From Nocardia araoensis NBRC 100135 (GTDB lineage: Bacteria > Actinomycetota > Actinomycetes > Mycobacteriales > Mycobacteriaceae), in contig NZ_BAFR01000351.1 in the NCBI RefSeq assembly GCF_000308435.1, positions 1 to 64,000 of the forward strand: a DNA stretch of 64,000 bases, written 5' to 3'. Made by a program: the position numbers and the translations under genes. Positions 15,991 through 25,258 of the stretch are shown one piece after another; positions within the stretch are counted from its first letter, which is position 1, and each line of letters begins with the position of its first letter. The notes under the pieces are model-generated. The model searched no databases. It was not told the origin of the DNA and was given only the letters and a program-made list of their open reading frames with translations.

Positions 15991-17183
15991 GCGGTATCAG
16001 GGTGTTGGTGGCGGGGGCGAGCATCGCGGGGCCCGCGTTGGCGCACTGGCTGCGCCGTCGGGGTGCCGAGGTGACCGTGGTGGAGCGCGCCCCCGAGCTG
16101 CGTCCGGGTGGGCAGGCGGTGGACGCGCGCGGGGTGGCCAAAGAGGTCATCCGGCGGATGGGGCTGGACGCGGCGGTGCGCGCGGCCTGCACCGAGACCG
16201 CGGGCGCGTACACCGTGGACGCGGACGGGAACGTGCTGGAGACCTACCGAGCGGACGACGACGGCGGCGACGGGTACATCGCGGAGATCGAGATCTTGCG
16301 CGGTGATTTGTCCCAGGTGCTCTACGACGACACCCGCGACGGTGTCGAGTACGTCTTCGGGGACCGGATCGCCGAACTGACCCAGGACGCGGACGGGGTC
16401 GACGTGGTTTTCGCGGGCGGCGACCGGCGGCGCTTCGATCTGGTGGTCGGGGCGGATGGGCTGCACTCGGCGCTGCGAGGGATGGTCTTCGGGCCGCACG
16501 AGCGGTTCGTTCGCCATCTCGGGCTCGTGCTGGCCTTCTACAGCGTGCCCAACGAGTTCGGGCTGGATCGCTGGCTGATCGATTACCAGGAGTCCGGGCG
16601 CTCCGCGGGCCTGCGGCCCATCCGGGATGCCGGCCGGGCGATGGCCATGTTCTCCTTCCCCGCGGGCGACCTCGAGGTGGACTACCGCGACGTCGCGGCC
16701 CAGAAGCGGCTGCTGCGTGAGCGGATGGCGGATTTGGGCTGGTTGACCCCGCGCATCCTCGCGCACTTGGACGACACCCCGGACTTCTATCTCGACCAGG
16801 TCGCCCAGGTGGTGATGGACCGCTGGTCGAGCGGGCGGGTGGGGCTGCTCGGGGACGCGGCGTTCAGCGCGTCGCCGATGTCGGGGGCGGGCACCGGGCT
16901 GGCCTTGGTGGGCGCCTACCTGCTGGCCGGTGAACTGGCCGCCGCCGACTGGGATCCGGAGGCCGGGTTCGCCGGTTACGAGCGGCGGATGCGCTCGTTC
17001 GTCGAGGCCAACCAGGAGATCGGCCGGTTGCACGTGCGCAGCCGCGAGGTCCCCGGGCCGGACGCCGAGCCGAGTATCGATTTCGCCGGCGAATGGTTCA
17101 CCGAGTTGGTCGAGCGTGCGATCAACGGCGTCGAACTGCCCGACTACGCGGAGGTGCCGGACTCCGGGGCCGCGATCGTGTAG
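15987..17183 (+). CDS. FAD-dependent monooxygenase (PHBH/TetX-like)
   Basis: A 398-residue class A flavoprotein hydroxylase. The first FAD motif is GASIAGPALAHWLRRRGAEV with the acidic end VVERAP. The DG motif reads DLVVGADGLHSALRG and the GD motif GLLGDAAFSASPMSGAGTGL. The family includes tetracycline- and rifamycin-modifying enzymes as well as aromatic hydroxylases; the substrate cannot be predicted. The GTG start at 15987 overlaps a short upstream ORF, which may control its translation. Confidence 0.88.
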   Translation: MSGIRVLVAGASIAGPALAHWLRRRGAEVTVVERAPELRPGGQAVDARGVAKEVIRRMGLDAAVRAACTETAGAYTVDADGNVLETYRADDDGGDGYIAEIEILRGDLSQVLYDDTRDGVEYVFGDRIAELTQDADGVDVVFAGGDRRRFDLVVGADGLHSALRGMVFGPHERFVRHLGLVLAFYSVPNEFGLDRWLIDYQESGRSAGLRPIRDAGRAMAMFSFPAGDLEVDYRDVAAQKRLLRERMADLGWLTPRILAHLDDTPDFYLDQVAQVVMDRWSSGRVGLLGDAAFSASPMSGAGTGLALVGAYLLAGELAAADWDPEAGFAGYERRMRSFVEANQEIGRLHVRSREVPGPDAEPSIDFAGEWFTELVERAINGVELPDYAEVPDSGAAIV

Positions 17184-17197
17184 CCCGGATTCGGTGT

Positions 17198-19003
17198 TCA
17201 GCCGGCCGGGAGTTTCACCACCGGATCAGGGCCCAGGTCGGTGATGTATACGGCGCCCGCCGAGTCGACCGCCACACCTTGCGGATTCTTCAGGCCGGTG
17301 AACGGCAGCGGGGTCGGTGTCGACGCGCCCGACGCCAACATCACCACCCATTTGTTACCCCAGTCGACGACGTACACGTCTCCCGCCGTGTCGACCGCCA
17401 AACCCTGGGGATCCTTGAGCCCGGTGAACGGCAACATGGTCGGTGCCGACGCGCCCGCCGCCAACATCCGCACCTGCTCGGTACCCAATTCGGTGACGTA
17501 GACGTTGCCCGCCGGGTCGACCGCCACACCATCGGGACCTTGCAGCCCCGTCAACGGCAGCGTCGTCGGCGTCGACGCGCCCGCCGCCAACTTCAGCACC
17601 CGATCGTTACCCCGGTCGGCGACGTACACGTCTCCCGCGCCGCCGACCGCCACACCATGGGGATCCTTCAGGCCGGTGAACGGCAGCGCGGTCGGCGTCG
17701 ACGCGCCCGCCGCCAGCTTCAGCACCCGATCGTTACTCGTGTCGCTGACGTAGACGTTGCCCGCCGGGTCGGCCGCCACATCCTGGGGATTCTTCAGACC
17801 GGTGAACGGCAGCGCGGTCGGCGTCGACGCGCCCGCCGCCAGTTTCAGCACCCGATCGCTACCCATGTCGGTGACGTAGACGTTGCCCGCCATGTCGACC
17901 GCCACACCGGTGGGCAGGCTGACGCCGGTGAACGGCAGCGAAGTCTGTGACGAGTAGCCCGAGGCGATGGGTGTGGGCGAGTTGCCACCGCCGCCTGGTT
18001 CCCGTTGGACGCCCAGGACGACGGCTACGACGGCCACCGCCGCCACCGCGACCGCGGCGGCGAGCAGCCCGGCGGTTCTGGGCGACAGTCTGATTCGCCG
18101 CCCATGGCGCCCAACTTTCACGGTGGCGCTGACCGGGGAATCGTCCACCGCGGCGCAGGCCGCAGCAGCCAGTTCGCGCACAGTCCGGTAGCGATCGCGG
18201 GGGTTTTTGGCCATTCCCTTGGCGATGACCGCGTCGAACGCAGCCGGTACGCCGGGTGTGGTGACGCTGGGACGCGGCGGCGGGGTGTGCAGATGATGGG
18301 CCATCACACCCTGCATCCCCAATTCGCTCGCGAACGGCGGCCGACCGGTCAGGCACTCGTACAGCACGCACGTCAGCGCGTAAACGTCCACTCGGGCATC
18401 GGCCTTGACTTCCGCTCCGATTTCCTCCGGCGCCATGTAGGCGGCGGTGCCGATGGTCTCGCCGGTCGCGGTCAGCGTACGGTCGTCGGCGGCGTGGGCG
18501 ATTCCGAAGTCGATCAGGGAGGCGAACTCATCGGCCCCCAGCAGGATATTGGTGGGTTTGACATCGCGGTGGACCAGACCAGCGTCGTGGGCCGCCTGCA
18601 GCGCGCCGGCCACCTGGGCGATGATCGCCACTGCCCGCCGCGGCGACAAGGCGCCTTCCCGCGCGATCAGCGTGCGCAGGTCGGTGCCCTCGATCAGGCG
18701 CATATTCAGATAGAGCCGACCGTCGATGTCGCCGAAGTCGTGGATGGGGATCACATGCGGTTCGGTCAATTGCGCCACCGCCCGGCACTCCCGGCGGAAC
18801 CGCTCGCGCAACTGCTCGTCATCGGCGAAGCGCTCGGGCAACACTTTCAGCGCCACCACCCGGTTGGTCAGCGAATCATGCGCCCGCCACACCTGGCCCA
18901 TGCCGCCCTGACCCAGCAACGACAACAGCCGATAGCGCCCGAACACCTCGGCCGGCCCCGGCCCCCGTGCGGTTTCCCCGCCATTCACTGATGAGTCATT
19001 CAT
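17198..19003 (-). CDS. Membrane Ser/Thr protein kinase with extracellular NHL propeller (PknD-like)
   Basis: A 601-residue eukaryotic-like kinase. Intracellular kinase domain (about residues 23-285): Gly loop LGQGGMGQV, Lys53 (VVALKVLPE), HRDVKPTN (145-152), DFG (165-167) and the activation loop GETIGTAAYMAPEE. One membrane helix follows (AGLLAAAVAVAAVAVVAVVL, about 305-330). Then come six 42-residue repeats of the type LPFTGLKNPQGVAVD, ending in KLAAGASTPT, predicting a six-bladed propeller outside the cell. The architecture matches mycobacterial PknD. The ligand is unknown. The gene is convergent with the monooxygenase. Confidence 0.93.
   Translation of the reverse strand: MNDSSVNGGETARGPGPAEVFGRYRLLSLLGQGGMGQVWRAHDSLTNRVVALKVLPERFADDEQLRERFRRECRAVAQLTEPHVIPIHDFGDIDGRLYLNMRLIEGTDLRTLIAREGALSPRRAVAIIAQVAGALQAAHDAGLVHRDVKPTNILLGADEFASLIDFGIAHAADDRTLTATGETIGTAAYMAPEEIGAEVKADARVDVYALTCVLYECLTGRPPFASELGMQGVMAHHLHTPPPRPSVTTPGVPAAFDAVIAKGMAKNPRDRYRTVRELAAAACAAVDDSPVSATVKVGRHGRRIRLSPRTAGLLAAAVAVAAVAVVAVVLGVQREPGGGGNSPTPIASGYSSQTSLPFTGVSLPTGVAVDMAGNVYVTDMGSDRVLKLAAGASTPTALPFTGLKNPQDVAADPAGNVYVSDTSNDRVLKLAAGASTPTALPFTGLKDPHGVAVGGAGDVYVADRGNDRVLKLAAGASTPTTLPLTGLQGPDGVAVDPAGNVYVTELGTEQVRMLAAGASAPTMLPFTGLKDPQGLAVDTAGDVYVVDWGNKWVVMLASGASTPTPLPFTGLKNPQGVAVDSAGAVYITDLGPDPVVKLPAG
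17207..17950. repeat. Six tandem 126-bp repeats inside the kinase propeller
   Basis: The plus-strand motif GGTGAACGGCAGC, or a one- to two-base variant, recurs every 126 bp (around 17297, 17423, 17549, 17675, 17801 and 17927). The repeat units are so alike at DNA level that recombination could add or remove blades. Confidence 0.85.
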
Positions 19004-19408
19004 TGTGCCGTCCCGTGACCACTTGTCTGGCTAACGGCGTACTCGCTTACATTCCAGCCCGCGCCTGCGAGCAGGTAGCTCCACACTAGCCGATCCGGCC
19101 AGACCGGATGCTCGATCGTCGGGCGCTGTCGTCGGTGTCATCGGAGGTCATGGCGCACCTGGTCACGGCGTATCCGCCGGTGGTCATGTCCATCCTGCTC
19201 ACCGGCGCCGCCCGCATCATCTGCTCCCTCTGATCCGCCCGGCGCCGCAGACTCGTCGACTGCGACGGTACGTCCGATCCGACGGTGGCAGGCGTCGGCC
19301 ACGCCGGACCGATGCGGCGCGGTTGCGTCCTCGGATGTCCAGCATCGCTCGCGCGCCCCGTACCCCATCGGGCGGGACGAGCGGATTGCGGATTTCTAGA
19401 GTTGTGGC
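19004..19408. other. Intergenic stretch, nothing certain
   Basis: 405 bp upstream of the kinase gene and the phosphotransferase. A short plus-strand frame from 19108 (ATG) ends at a TGA near 19231 and contains a hydrophobic run with an internal ATG after GGAGGTC, but it has no recognisable family. TAGAGT at 19397-19402 is a plausible -10 for a leaderless start at 19409. Confidence 0.4.
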
Positions 19409-20317
19409 ATGGAAATTCGGGATGACGATCGTGCCATGGGCGTCCGGGATGTTGTGGCCGCGCAATTGCCCGGCTATCGGATCGACTCGGTGGTGCTGTT
19501 GGGGGAGGGGGAGGACAACGTTGCCTATGAGGTCAACGGGGAATTGATCGTGCGCTTCAGTAAGGAACCCGATCCCGACAGCCGAGCCGCGCGGGTGATC
19601 GAGGAAGCCGGTTTGCTGGCTGCTGTCGCGGACATCTCTCCACTTCCGGTGCCCTAGCCGTGTTTCAGGGTTGTCGAGCGGGGCTGCTTGGCGTATTTCG
19701 AACTACCTGGCCGACCACTGATAGACCTGCCCGCGTCGTGGCGATCGGCCCATGCGCGGTCGATCGCCGCTGTGCTCGGTCGATTCCTTGCCGCTGTGCA
19801 TGCCGTTCCCCTCGAGCGGATGGCCGACTTGGTGGACACCGACGACCAGCCGAAAGCGCTGTGGCTCGACGAGGCCGCCAGGACCTACGACGCGATCGCG
19901 GATGTGGTGCCCCGGGCGCATCGGTCGGCTGTAGAGGTATTCCTCGGCTCGATGCCGATGACCGATCGCTACGGCCTGGTGTTCTCCCACAACGATCTGG
20001 GGATCGAACACGTTCTCGTGGACGATGTTTCGGGCACGGTTACCGGTGTCATCGATTGGAGTGACGCCGCGATCGTCGATCCGGCTCATGATTTCGGCCT
20101 TGTCTACCGCGACCTCGGCCCAGCCGCACTGGACACGGCGTTGGAAAATTATCGGACCAGTGCCGCCGACTCGCGGGCGATCCGGGAGCGTGCTGCTTTC
20201 TATGCCAGGTGCAGCGTGTTGGAGGATATGGCCTACGGGCACGAGAACGGGCTTCACCGGTATCTCGAGAAGAGCCTTGCGGCACTGACGTGGCTTTTTC
20301 CGGTTTCTGCCCACTGA
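19409..20317 (+). pseudogene. Aminoglycoside/homoserine-kinase-type phosphotransferase interrupted by an amber codon
   Basis: A single reading frame of 302 codons is broken only by TAG at 19655-19657. Before it: the ATP-binding N-lobe (LLGEGEDNVAYEVNGELIVRF). After it: ERGCLAYFELPGRPLIDLP, the catalytic loop FSHNDLGIEHVLVD (HND instead of the usual HGD) and the Mg-binding VIDWSDAAIVDPAHDFG. Both halves are full and in frame, so this is a point nonsense change where the family often has Glu (GAG to TAG). Restart at the TTG at 19688 would lose the ATP-binding lobe. It is either a pseudogene, suppressed, or a sequencing error. Homologues inactivate aminoglycosides or phosphorylate metabolites; which one is unknown. 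Confidence 0.8.
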
Positions 20318-20368
20318 CCTCGATCCTACGTCCGGTGGGCAACCGAGTGCGCCCGCGCTGAGCCGCCG

Positions 20369-21688
20369 TTACCGGATCCCAGGGGTCGCCGGGTGCGGGC
20401 CGACGCAGCCGAGGATGAAGCAGCCCGGTGGCCAATTCGCGAACGGCGCGGACATGGGCTTGCCCAGGCAGGACAGCGGGTTGCAGCCCGGGTAGGCCAT
20501 CGGGCCGATACCGAGCGCGGCGAGGGTCGCGTCCGGATTCGAGATCATCGGATCGGACAGTTGGACATCCGATTGTTGTTCGTAGGGTGCTGCGGCGGGT
20601 ATGCGGGGTTCTCGGAAGGCGGCGCCGACCGCACGTAGGACATCGTGCGGGAAGCTCACCGCGCTCCCGGGAACCGTGACGCCGGTCCAACTGACCATCA
20701 GTCCGAGGCTCGGCACGACGAAGTTGTCCTGCCGCATCATTCCCGACATCTGCAGGGCATCCGGCGGCAGACCGGGGAAGTAGTTGGCGCAGTCCGGCCC
20801 GTTCACGACGAACAGGAAGCCGTAGCACGGGTTCGTCGGGGCGGGCCGGCCGGCCTGTGCGAGATAGTCCTGCGAGATGATCTGATGACCGCCCCACTCG
20901 CCGCGATTGGTGAGCAGGAGGCCGAGCTTGGCGAAGTCGTCCGGTGGCAGCAGCAGATGCGCGTAGCCGTAGGTGTTTCCGCTGCGGTCACGCCCCCAGA
21001 AGTAGTCCGTCGGCGGAATGCCCAACGGATCGAACAGCTTTCGCTGCGCGTACGCTTGGAAGTCCTCCTCGACCGCACGCTGGATGACGTACACGAGCAG
21101 ATCGACCGCGCGCTGACTGTAGCGCCACTCGGTGCCCTGCTGCTGATCGATCGGCATCGCCAACGCCTGCGCGACCACATTCGGATCGATTTGGGCCAAC
21201 CCGGTGATGCCCTCGGAGGCCACCGCCACCCGCATGCCGCTGGATTCGATGAGCAGATTCCGCACTGTGATCGCGCGATGTCCGGGATCGCCGAGTTCGG
21301 ACGGCAGATACGCGCCGATCGGGTCATCGAGCCGCAGCCGCTGCTCGTCCACCGCGATCCCGGCCACCATCGAAACCACGCTCTTGGTGCTGCTCCACAG
21401 ATTCCACGGAACACCGGCGGCCCGCGGGTTGTTCGGGCCGGTCGCGATGAGGCAATTGTTCCGGAAGATCTGCAGCGTCGTGCGCGTCGAATCCGCCGCG
21501 AGCGCCACCGCCTGGCGCAGCGCCGCCGGATCGAGTCCGACCTCCTCCGGCGTCGCCGTTTCGGGCACCCGTCCACTGCTGACCGCGCACTGCCTGAGCC
21601 CGTCCGGCCCGGCCTGCGCGGCTACCGGTGCGCCAACCCCTAGCATCGACAGGGCCACCGTAATGACCACTACCGCAATGCTTCTCAT
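20369..21688 (-). CDS. Secreted serine hydrolase, beta-lactamase class C-like fold
   Basis: An exported protein with a signal peptide (IAVVVITVALSMLGVGAPVAAQA) and a penicillin-binding-protein/beta-lactamase transpeptidase-like domain. The nucleophile motif is SSTKSVVS (S-x-x-K), the second motif reads EWRYSQ where Y-x-N is usual, and FWGRDRSGNTYGY lies in the middle. The C-terminal 60 residues are Cys/Pro-rich (CNPLSCLGKP, CFILGCVGPHP) and probably disulphide-bonded. Family members are esterases, D-aminopeptidases or beta-lactamases. The YSQ variant makes true lactamase activity doubtful. The ATG at 21688 is preferred; an in-frame GTG lies at 21700. Confidence 0.85.
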   Translation of the reverse strand: MRSIAVVVITVALSMLGVGAPVAAQAGPDGLRQCAVSSGRVPETATPEEVGLDPAALRQAVALAADSTRTTLQIFRNNCLIATGPNNPRAAGVPWNLWSSTKSVVSMVAGIAVDEQRLRLDDPIGAYLPSELGDPGHRAITVRNLLIESSGMRVAVASEGITGLAQIDPNVVAQALAMPIDQQQGTEWRYSQRAVDLLVYVIQRAVEEDFQAYAQRKLFDPLGIPPTDYFWGRDRSGNTYGYAHLLLPPDDFAKLGLLLTNRGEWGGHQIISQDYLAQAGRPAPTNPCYGFLFVVNGPDCANYFPGLPPDALQMSGMMRQDNFVVPSLGLMVSWTGVTVPGSAVSFPHDVLRAVGAAFREPRIPAAAPYEQQSDVQLSDPMISNPDATLAALGIGPMAYPGCNPLSCLGKPMSAPFANWPPGCFILGCVGPHPATPGIR

Positions 21689-21775
21689 TTCTCGCCCCAC
21701 GCAGGCCTCCGCTCTCGACGAACTCCACCTGGCTCATCGCCCCCGCCGCACCCGCGGTTACCGCCTCGGCCGCCC

Positions 21776-21927
21776 CTACTTGTAGGGGCCGACCTGCACC
21801 TGATCGCCAGACGGCTTCGGGGCAGCCCGTCATCGGTCCCGACTACCTCGACGCCCACCTGCGCCGATGCCGTCCCCGGCGCCGACGAGACGAGCGCACC
21901 CGCAGCCAGGGCCGGCCCGGCCGTCAT
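21776..21927 (-). pseudogene. Possible small secreted protein, frameshifted
   Basis: From ATG 21927 one frame reads like a signal peptide, AGPALAAGALVSSAPGTASA, then QVGVEVVGTDDG. In a second frame the segment continues as PKPSGDQVQVGPYK and stops at 21776-21778. A one-base shift near 21835 would join them into about 50 residues. The end coincides with a perfect CCCCTAC-TT-GTAGGGG repeat (21773-21788). The remaining 21928-22191 shows nothing else. Evidence is suggestive only. Confidence 0.3.
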
Positions 21928-22191
21928 GCGCGCGCTCGCCCGCTCGCTGCCTGGACGCGATGGAGTCCCACGAAACGGCGGAGTCCGGGCGCCACGTGCC
22001 AGGTGATCCATGATCGTGGGGCTTTGCAGACCGCCGACGACCGTCTCGGGCGAACCGGAACCGATCGAGGAACGGTATCGGTTGTGCGGCGGATCGGTGG
22101 AGATGCCGGTCGTCGGTGCCACGGGCGGTGTGTGGCTGCCGCATGCTGACGGGCGGAGGTCGGCCCAGCATCCGGAGAAGGGAGATGGACG

Positions 22192-23388
22192 GTGGCATTG
22201 GGACGTCGTCAGCTGCTGATCGGCTTCGCCGGTGCGGGTGGCCTCGCCCTGGCCGGATGGGGGTTGACGCGAGAACTCGCGCAGCCACCGAAACCCGTCA
22301 CGCTCCGATTCGATCCTCCACCCGGCGCCCGCGATGTCGATGCGCGTACCCCCGGCACGATCACCGTCACCGACGGGACGCTGAGGTCGGTCGAATGGAT
22401 CGATGAAACGGGCAGATCGGTGCCGGGCACGTCGGCGCCCGATCAACGAACCTGGACCAGCGCCGAGCCACTCGGCTACGGACACACCTACACCGCGAAA
22501 GCCGTTGCCCACGGCGAAACCGGCGACGTCACCGCGACGGCGACCTGCACCACGGTGGCGCCGCAACGGCTCATCGATGTCTCGCTGCGCTCCGCCAATC
22601 TCGTCGAGCTGGCCGAAAACGACACCTACGGAGTAGGTTTCGTGCTCGTCGCCCATTTCGACGAGCCCGTGGATCGGGCAGCGGTCGAACGCCACCTGAA
22701 GGTCACCACCGAGCCTCCCGTCGATGGTGGCTGGTACTGGCTCGACGAGCAGAACGCGCACTGGCGGCCGGAGCACTATCACGCACCGGGAACCAGGATC
22801 ACGATCGAGGCGGAACTCTTCGGCCTCGCGCTCGGCGAGGGCCGTTACGGCTCACGGGATCAACGGGTTTCGGTGATCATCGGGCCCGCGCACGTCGCGG
22901 TCGCCGACGACGACACCAAACAGATCGAGGTCTTCGACAACGGAAACCTCGTGCGCACCATGCCCACATCGATGGGCATGGGCGGCACCGCGGTCGTCGG
23001 CGGCAGAGTCATGTCGTTCTGGACTCGGCCGGGCATCTACACCGTGCTGGACCGAAAGGATCCGGTGATCATGGACTCCGCCAGCTACGGCCTGCCCACC
23101 AACTCCGCGCTCGGCTACCGCACGAGCATCAACCATGCCGTCCGCATCAGCCACGACGGAATCTTCGTGCACGAACTGGCTGCGAGTATGTGGGCTCAAG
23201 GCAACACCAACGTCTCACACGGCTGCCTGAACCTCTCCCCGGCCGACGCCACATGGTTCTACGACTTCGTCATCCCCGGCGATGTGGTCGAAGTCCGCAA
23301 CACCGGCGGCGACCCCCTCGATATCTGGCAGAACGGCGATTGGAGCATTCCGTGGACCGACTGGCTCCGCGGTGGCGCCCACACCTGA
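22192..23388 (+). CDS. L,D-transpeptidase with N-terminal Ig-like domains
   Basis: A peptidoglycan cross-linking enzyme of the cell wall, 398 residues, like mycobacterial LdtMt2. An N-terminal signal with twin arginine (RRQLLIGFAGAGGLALAGW) is followed by two Ig-like domains (about residues 35-245) and a YkuD catalytic domain. The active-site motif NVSHGCLNLS carries the nucleophilic Cys, with the upstream His in HDGIFVHELAAS. A C-terminal subdomain (DPLDIWQNGDWSIPWTDWLR) is present. The GTG at 22192 follows AAGGGAG. Such enzymes make the 3-3 cross-links typical of mycolata and are inhibited by carbapenems. Confidence 0.92.
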   Translation: MALGRRQLLIGFAGAGGLALAGWGLTRELAQPPKPVTLRFDPPPGARDVDARTPGTITVTDGTLRSVEWIDETGRSVPGTSAPDQRTWTSAEPLGYGHTYTAKAVAHGETGDVTATATCTTVAPQRLIDVSLRSANLVELAENDTYGVGFVLVAHFDEPVDRAAVERHLKVTTEPPVDGGWYWLDEQNAHWRPEHYHAPGTRITIEAELFGLALGEGRYGSRDQRVSVIIGPAHVAVADDDTKQIEVFDNGNLVRTMPTSMGMGGTAVVGGRVMSFWTRPGIYTVLDRKDPVIMDSASYGLPTNSALGYRTSINHAVRISHDGIFVHELAASMWAQGNTNVSHGCLNLSPADATWFYDFVIPGDVVEVRNTGGDPLDIWQNGDWSIPWTDWLRGGAHT

Positions 23389-23530
23389 CACGAACGAGAA
23401 AGGGGCGCGGAACTCGCTCCCGGAAGCCGGGCCGAGCAGTTTCGGCAACGCCGCTTCGGGCACCACTCGTTCGACGGGGGCTCCGGCCCCGGGGTGAAGC
23501 GAGACGGACGTGTGTGAGCGAGGCGAGCCC

Positions 23531-24628
23531 ATGACGACAGAGCACAATGCGGCGAAACGGCACGAGGGCCAGCGAGCCGACCCGGCGGATACCCGAGATC
23601 ATCTCGGGTCGCCGGTCGATGCCACCGATGCCGAAGCCAGGCCGGATCTGGACCGCGACGAGCCCGACAGCCCCGCCGACCTGTCGAAACCCTCCCTGAT
23701 TGCGGTGGTCGAGCGTGCGGGCAAAGAGTTTCGGCGCGACAACCTCACCGATCTGGCCGCCGCCCTCACCTACTACGCGGTGTTGTCGATCGTGCCCGGC
23801 CTGATCGTCCTGGTTTCCCTACTGGGCCTGCTCGGCCCGAACGCCGCGGACGAACTCGTCGACCAGGTCCGGCAGATCGTGCCGGGTTCGAGCGCGGATT
23901 TCGTGCGCAGCCTCGTCGACCAAGCGCAGGCGAACAAACACGGCGCAGGCTGGGGCGCGATCCTCGGTCTCGCCGTCGCGCTCTGGTCCGCCTCAGGGTA
24001 TGTGGCGGCCTTCATGCGCGCCTCCAACGTCGTCTACGGCATCGGCGAGGGCAGGCCGATCTGGAAGACGACACCCATCCGGCTCGGCGTCACGATCGTC
24101 GCGATGATCCTGCTCGTCCTCAGCGCCGCCATCGTGGTGGCGAGCGGACCGGTCGCCCAGCAGATCGGCGACTTCCTCGGCCTCGGGGACACGACGGTGA
24201 CCATCTGGAACATCGCCAAATGGCCGGTGCTGTTCGTCTTGGTGTCGGCGCTGCTGGCCATCCTGTTCTGGGCCAGCCCGAACGCCCGCCAAGGCGGCAT
24301 CAAGTGGATCAGCCCGGGCGGGGTGATCGCCGTCCTCATCTGGCTGGTCATCTCGGCGCTGTTCTCCGTCTACATCGCCAACTTCTCCTCCTACGACAAG
24401 ACCTATGGCTCGCTCGCCGGGGTGGTGATCTTCCTGGTGTGGCTTTGGCTGACCAATATCGCGCTGCTGCTCGGAGCCGAGATCAACGCGGAACTCGACC
24501 ACGGCAAAGCCATCGCCCAGGGGCTTCCCGAAGAAGCGCAGCCCTTCGCCGTTCCGCGCGACACGCGCAAACTCGACGACGCGGAGAAGGAGGCGGTCCG
24601 AGCGGCGGAATCCGCGCGGCGGGAATGA
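23531..24628 (+). CDS. YihY/BrkB-family inner-membrane protein
   Basis: About 365 residues. An acidic hydrophilic N-terminus of 60 residues (EARPDLDRDEPDSPADLSKP) precedes six hydrophobic segments typical of YihY/BrkB proteins. The family motif LAAALTYYAVLSIVPGLIVL lies at the start of the membrane part, and FLVWLWLTNIALLLGAEINAEL at the end. A short cytoplasmic tail follows. The function is not established; it was once misassigned as RNase BN. The ATG at 23531 is chosen; an in-frame start at 23510 is also possible. Confidence 0.88.
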   Translation: MTTEHNAAKRHEGQRADPADTRDHLGSPVDATDAEARPDLDRDEPDSPADLSKPSLIAVVERAGKEFRRDNLTDLAAALTYYAVLSIVPGLIVLVSLLGLLGPNAADELVDQVRQIVPGSSADFVRSLVDQAQANKHGAGWGAILGLAVALWSASGYVAAFMRASNVVYGIGEGRPIWKTTPIRLGVTIVAMILLVLSAAIVVASGPVAQQIGDFLGLGDTTVTIWNIAKWPVLFVLVSALLAILFWASPNARQGGIKWISPGGVIAVLIWLVISALFSVYIANFSSYDKTYGSLAGVVIFLVWLWLTNIALLLGAEINAELDHGKAIAQGLPEEAQPFAVPRDTRKLDDAEKEAVRAAESARRE

Positions 24629-24638
24629 TCCGCGTCGA

Positions 24639-25064
24639 TCACCGCCGGTCACGCACCGGAGGAGTCCGCGGGGCGATGTGTTGGGCTCCGATAACGGAGA
24701 GAAGCTGTAGTTTCTCGTAGCTTTCGTTCCCGGGGGCGGCGGTGTAGACGAGCAGCAGGTGTGACTGTTCGGGATCGAGAAGTGTTTGGCAGGTCAGTTC
24801 CAAGGCGCCGACCTCGGGGTGTCTGTACCGTTTGACGCCGTTGTAGTGGATGCCGATTTCGTGTTCGTTCCAGACGGTGCGGAATTCTTCGCTGCGGTCG
24901 AGCAGCAGGTCCATGAGGTGCGCGGCCCGTGATCCTGGCCCGCGGAGTGTGACCATCTTGCGCAGTCCGGCGGCGAAGACGCGGGAGTGCAGACCGACGT
25001 CTTCGGGTTGAAGTGATTCTCGACGTCGGCGCAGGAACTCGGCGAGCCCCGCTCGATCGATCAC
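24639..25064 (-). pseudogene. XRE/MmyB-type regulator that has lost its HTH through an in-frame deletion
   Basis: Residues 1-25 (MIDRAGLAEFLRRRRESLQP then EDVGL) are the exact beginning of helix-turn-helix regulators with a MmyB-like ligand domain. Residue 26 onward (HSRVFAAGLRKMVTLRGPGS, then KRYRHPEVGALELTCQTLLD and LLLVYTAAPG) is the end of that ligand domain. The intervening roughly 150 residues, meaning the entire HTH and the first part of the MmyB domain, are absent with no frame change (junction near 24989). The 141-residue product could fold at best as a partial domain and should not bind DNA. It is divergent from the SDR gene it presumably once controlled. Confidence 0.75.
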
Positions 25065-25258
25065 GGCTACTTCCTCTCTTCGGTCCGGTGCTGTTCAGTC
25101 TGCCCGCGGTGCCGGACGGCTGCCTGGGATAGTCGATCCCCCCTTCGAATGACTGCCGGCGGGATCTCGCGTGCCTGGGATCGAGAGGCCGTGGATATCC
25201 CGGTGGATCGGGCGAAGCCTGGATCACGTCCACCAACCAGGAAAACAAGGAGCAGCAC

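Noticed and set aside
15306-17033. 575-codon minus-strand frame opposite the MarR and monooxygenase genes
   Set aside because: It crosses two well-supported genes in antisense and has no signature of its own.
17207-17950. CRISPR-like array
   Set aside because: The 126-bp periodic repeats are in-frame coding repeats of a beta-propeller, without spacers.
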